The notes beneath the pieces are model-generated. The model saw only the letters and a list, made by a program, of their open reading frames with translations, did not search any database and was not told the DNA's origin. Position numbers and translations under genes: made by a program. A stretch of DNA of 7,805 bases from JBBDRV01 sp040905285 (GTDB lineage: Bacteria; Bacteroidota; Rhodothermia; Balneolales; Balneolaceae): positions 1-7,805 of the forward strand of contig JBBDRV010000094.1 in assembly GCA_040905285.1 (NCBI GenBank). Reading direction: 5' to 3'. Numbering within the stretch: the first letter of the stretch is position 1; each line of letters opens with the position of its first letter. Shown piece after piece: positions 6,198 to 7,805 of this stretch.

Positions 6198-7199
6198 ATG
6201 GATGAAATAAAAAAAATTCTGGTTCCGACTGATTTTTCTATCAATGCAGAAACCGTTTACCCGGTTGCACAGGAGGTGGCAGCCCGGTTTGAAAGCGTCA
6301 TTGATTTCATCCATGTGATACCGAATGTAAAATACCTTCAGGAAAACCTCCTCAATATAGAAATGCCGATTAACCTGGAAGAGGAGGTCATACCGGAATT
6401 GACAGGAAAAGCAGAAAACGAGCTTCGGAATGCCATGGACCGTTTTCTGAAAGCTGATAACAAGGGCCGGGCATTTGTCAAACTGGACCGCAAACCATCT
6501 AAAACCATTACCCGCCATGCCCGGGACAACGGCTATGACCTCATTATCATAGGTGCAAAAGGAAAAGATGAATCCGGCATGTTTCGCGGCAGTACCGCAA
6601 CGAACATAATCCGGTCTTCCACTCTGCCGGTACTGTCCGTGGATGACCAGCTGAACCTGGATAATCTGAAAAACGTCATGCTCCCGACAGACACGTCACT
6701 GCTGTCTTTCGCCGCATTTCCGATGGCAGCCGGATTTGCCGCCCTGTTCAACAGCGACATCACCCTCCTTCATGTACTCGAAAAGCATAATCCTGTTTTC
6801 GGGACAAGTAAAACACCTGACGATGACGAGTTGCACACCGTGTATGAAAGTATCATCCAGCAGCTGGAAAATTTTATCTCTGATTCAGAAACAGGGAATA
6901 TTTCCATTCACCGGACTGCAGAGCCTTTTGAGGATATGGCTGTCCTCAGCGGAGGAAACATAGACCACACCGTGCAGCTCAAAACCAAAATAATTTCCGG
7001 TGTTTCTGCTCATGATGAAATCAAAAATCATGCTGAACAGTTCGCTGACCTGCTTGTTCTGACTACTCACGGCTACAGTGGCAAACAGCTTCTGGATCTG
7101 GGATCCAACGCAGAAAAAATCGCCAGGGAAGTGGAAAAGCCTGTAATTACCGTCCAGCCCGCCAAAGATCTGTTCAGGAAAGAGCACTACACATCCTGA
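6198..7199 (+). CDS. Universal stress protein, tandem two-domain (UspA family)
   Basis: A 333-residue cytoplasmic protein with two Usp folds, about 3-148 and 157-320. Domain 1 opens with IKKILVPTDFS (D12) and ends at GAKGKDESGMFRGST (119-133), the nucleotide-binding loop, then LPVLSV. Domain 2 opens with LKNVMLPTDTS (D165) and ends at TTHGYSGKQLLDLGS (289-303), then KPVITV. In the family consensus G-x2-G-x9-G-S/T, the first domain has one residue fewer between the second and third Gly, while the second has the usual nine but Thr in place of the first Gly. ATP binding is therefore plausible but may be altered in both halves. Tandem Usp proteins are associated with stress survival, often by sensing nucleotides; no specific partner is shown here. 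It lies 169 bases after amt on the same strand and converges on a receiver gene. Confidence 0.93.
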   Translation: MDEIKKILVPTDFSINAETVYPVAQEVAARFESVIDFIHVIPNVKYLQENLLNIEMPINLEEEVIPELTGKAENELRNAMDRFLKADNKGRAFVKLDRKPSKTITRHARDNGYDLIIIGAKGKDESGMFRGSTATNIIRSSTLPVLSVDDQLNLDNLKNVMLPTDTSLLSFAAFPMAAGFAALFNSDITLLHVLEKHNPVFGTSKTPDDDELHTVYESIIQQLENFISDSETGNISIHRTAEPFEDMAVLSGGNIDHTVQLKTKIISGVSAHDEIKNHAEQFADLLVLTTHGYSGKQLLDLGSNAEKIAREVEKPVITVQPAKDLFRKEHYTS

Positions 7200-7223
7200 A
7201 CATAATCGGAAAAGAGTGGTGGT

Positions 7224-7646
7224 TCACTGCCCGGAAGGGGATGACAGCTTTATCTTAAGCTCGTTAAGCTTCTCAAAAGTCAGCGGTTTTGTCAGATAGT
7301 CGAGGACAAACGGATGCTGTTCGGCAATCTCCCTTTCCTGTTTTACCAGATAGGATGTGAGAATAACCACGTTCGTCCTGCTGAACTTATCCAAAAAGAG
7401 TTTTTCAAATTCATCCAGGAATTTTAAACCACCCATCACCGGCATCTTCAGATCCAGAAATATCAATTCCGGATAATCCGGTGACTGCTCATCAACGGAA
7501 CCTGAAAGATCCCGGTAATAGTCGAGCGCCTCCCTTCCATTGTAGACGTCAATGATTTCATCAGCAAAATCAGTTTTATCAACCATTTTTTTCAGGAAAA
7601 GATGAAGGAGCTGGTCATCCTCTACGCATAGAATTTTATTCAGCAT
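7224..7646 (-). CDS. Single-domain response regulator receiver (CheY-like)
   Basis: A 140-residue protein that is almost entirely one receiver domain. Visible motifs are the acidic pocket E9-D10-D11 in ILCVEDDQ, the phospho-acceptor D65 in IFLDLKMPVMGG, the switch Thr T97 in VILTSY, and the conserved K120-P in LTKPL. No DNA-binding or enzymatic output domain follows, so it should act by binding a partner or as a phosphorelay intermediate. The longer loop before beta-3 (about 47-60) and the TS pair resemble the Rcp1-like stand-alone receivers common in Bacteroidota and cyanobacteria. It converges on the universal stress protein gene with 24 bases between the stops. No sensor kinase is present within the window, so its partner is unknown. 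The ATG at 7646 lacks an obvious Shine-Dalgarno site. Confidence 0.94.
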   Translation of the reverse strand: MLNKILCVEDDQLLHLFLKKMVDKTDFADEIIDVYNGREALDYYRDLSGSVDEQSPDYPELIFLDLKMPVMGGLKFLDEFEKLFLDKFSRTNVVILTSYLVKQEREIAEQHPFVLDYLTKPLTFEKLNELKIKLSSPSGQ

Positions 7647-7676
7647 GGCATAAATCTTCTGGCCGTCAGGTGTGTA

Positions 7677-7682
7677 ATTATA
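7677..7682 (-). promoter_or_regulatory. Possible -10 element for the receiver gene
   Basis: Read on the - strand this is TATAAT, a perfect sigma-70-type -10 hexamer, 30 bases before the ATG at 7646. No convincing -35 box lies at the expected distance to its right, so this is only suggestive. Confidence 0.3.
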
Positions 7683-7805
7683 ATTGGGACTCTTCTTTTG
7701 CTACGATGTTCCCGGTATTTACTACAGTGGACTTCATAAAAGTGAACCCTGCACCTGTCTGCCCCTTTCCTCATACCCTTAGTCTTACAAGACCATACAG
7801 TCGAT

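Noticed and set aside
7200..7228. Small AGTG/CACT hairpin between the Usp and receiver genes
   Set aside because: Only four pairs plus a G-T, with no T-run; insufficient for a terminator call.
7706..7805. Open frame on + running off the right edge
   Set aside because: 33 codons of Pro/Thr-rich, unrecognisable sequence with no ribosome binding site; it cannot be judged without the following DNA.
1..7805. CRISPR arrays, tRNA/rRNA genes, insertion sequences, toxin-antitoxin or phage modules
   Set aside because: No regularly spaced repeats, no tRNA-like or rRNA-like sequence, and no transposase, integrase or toxin-like protein were seen on either strand.

Overview
The window is ordinary bacterial chromosome with moderate base composition and AT-rich gaps. 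It holds seven protein genes and no recognisable RNA gene, mobile element or CRISPR array. The lineage cannot be fixed from sequence alone. The POL-PE-LIG type LigD, the form of the TPR gene behind ku, the tandem-domain universal stress protein and the single-domain receiver suggest the broad Bacteroidota/Balneolota/Rhodothermota group, but this is a low-confidence inference. Shine-Dalgarno-like sites are clear for ku, the TPR gene and the stress-protein gene, and not evident for amt, the DUF421 gene or the receiver gene.

Left block (1-3491, all + strand): the 3' part of a multidomain DNA ligase D, cut by the window edge, then ku, then a small TPR-repeat gene 24 bases after ku. This is a bacterial non-homologous end-joining (NHEJ) locus. 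Ku binds broken DNA ends and recruits LigD, which processes and seals them. The TPR protein is an attractive but unproven accessory factor. The 224-base gap between ligD and ku is unusual: it has GC-rich hairpins at both ends and an 86-base stretch with a single C.

Middle block (3492-4543): a short DUF421/YetF-type membrane protein on the - strand, convergent with the TPR gene, then about 490 bases without a convincing gene. The last ~110 bases of that gap are very AT-rich and probably contain the amt promoter.

Right block (4544-7805): an Amt-family ammonium transporter with an extended N-terminus, and a two-domain universal stress protein, both on +. A single-domain CheY-like receiver on - is convergent with the stress-protein gene. 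The amt stop codon sits in the loop of a perfect 10-bp hairpin, and no P-II (glnK) gene lies beside amt. I see no wholly new system. The best leads are the Ku-linked TPR protein, the C-depleted ligD-ku spacer, and the amt stop-codon hairpin followed by a stress-protein gene.
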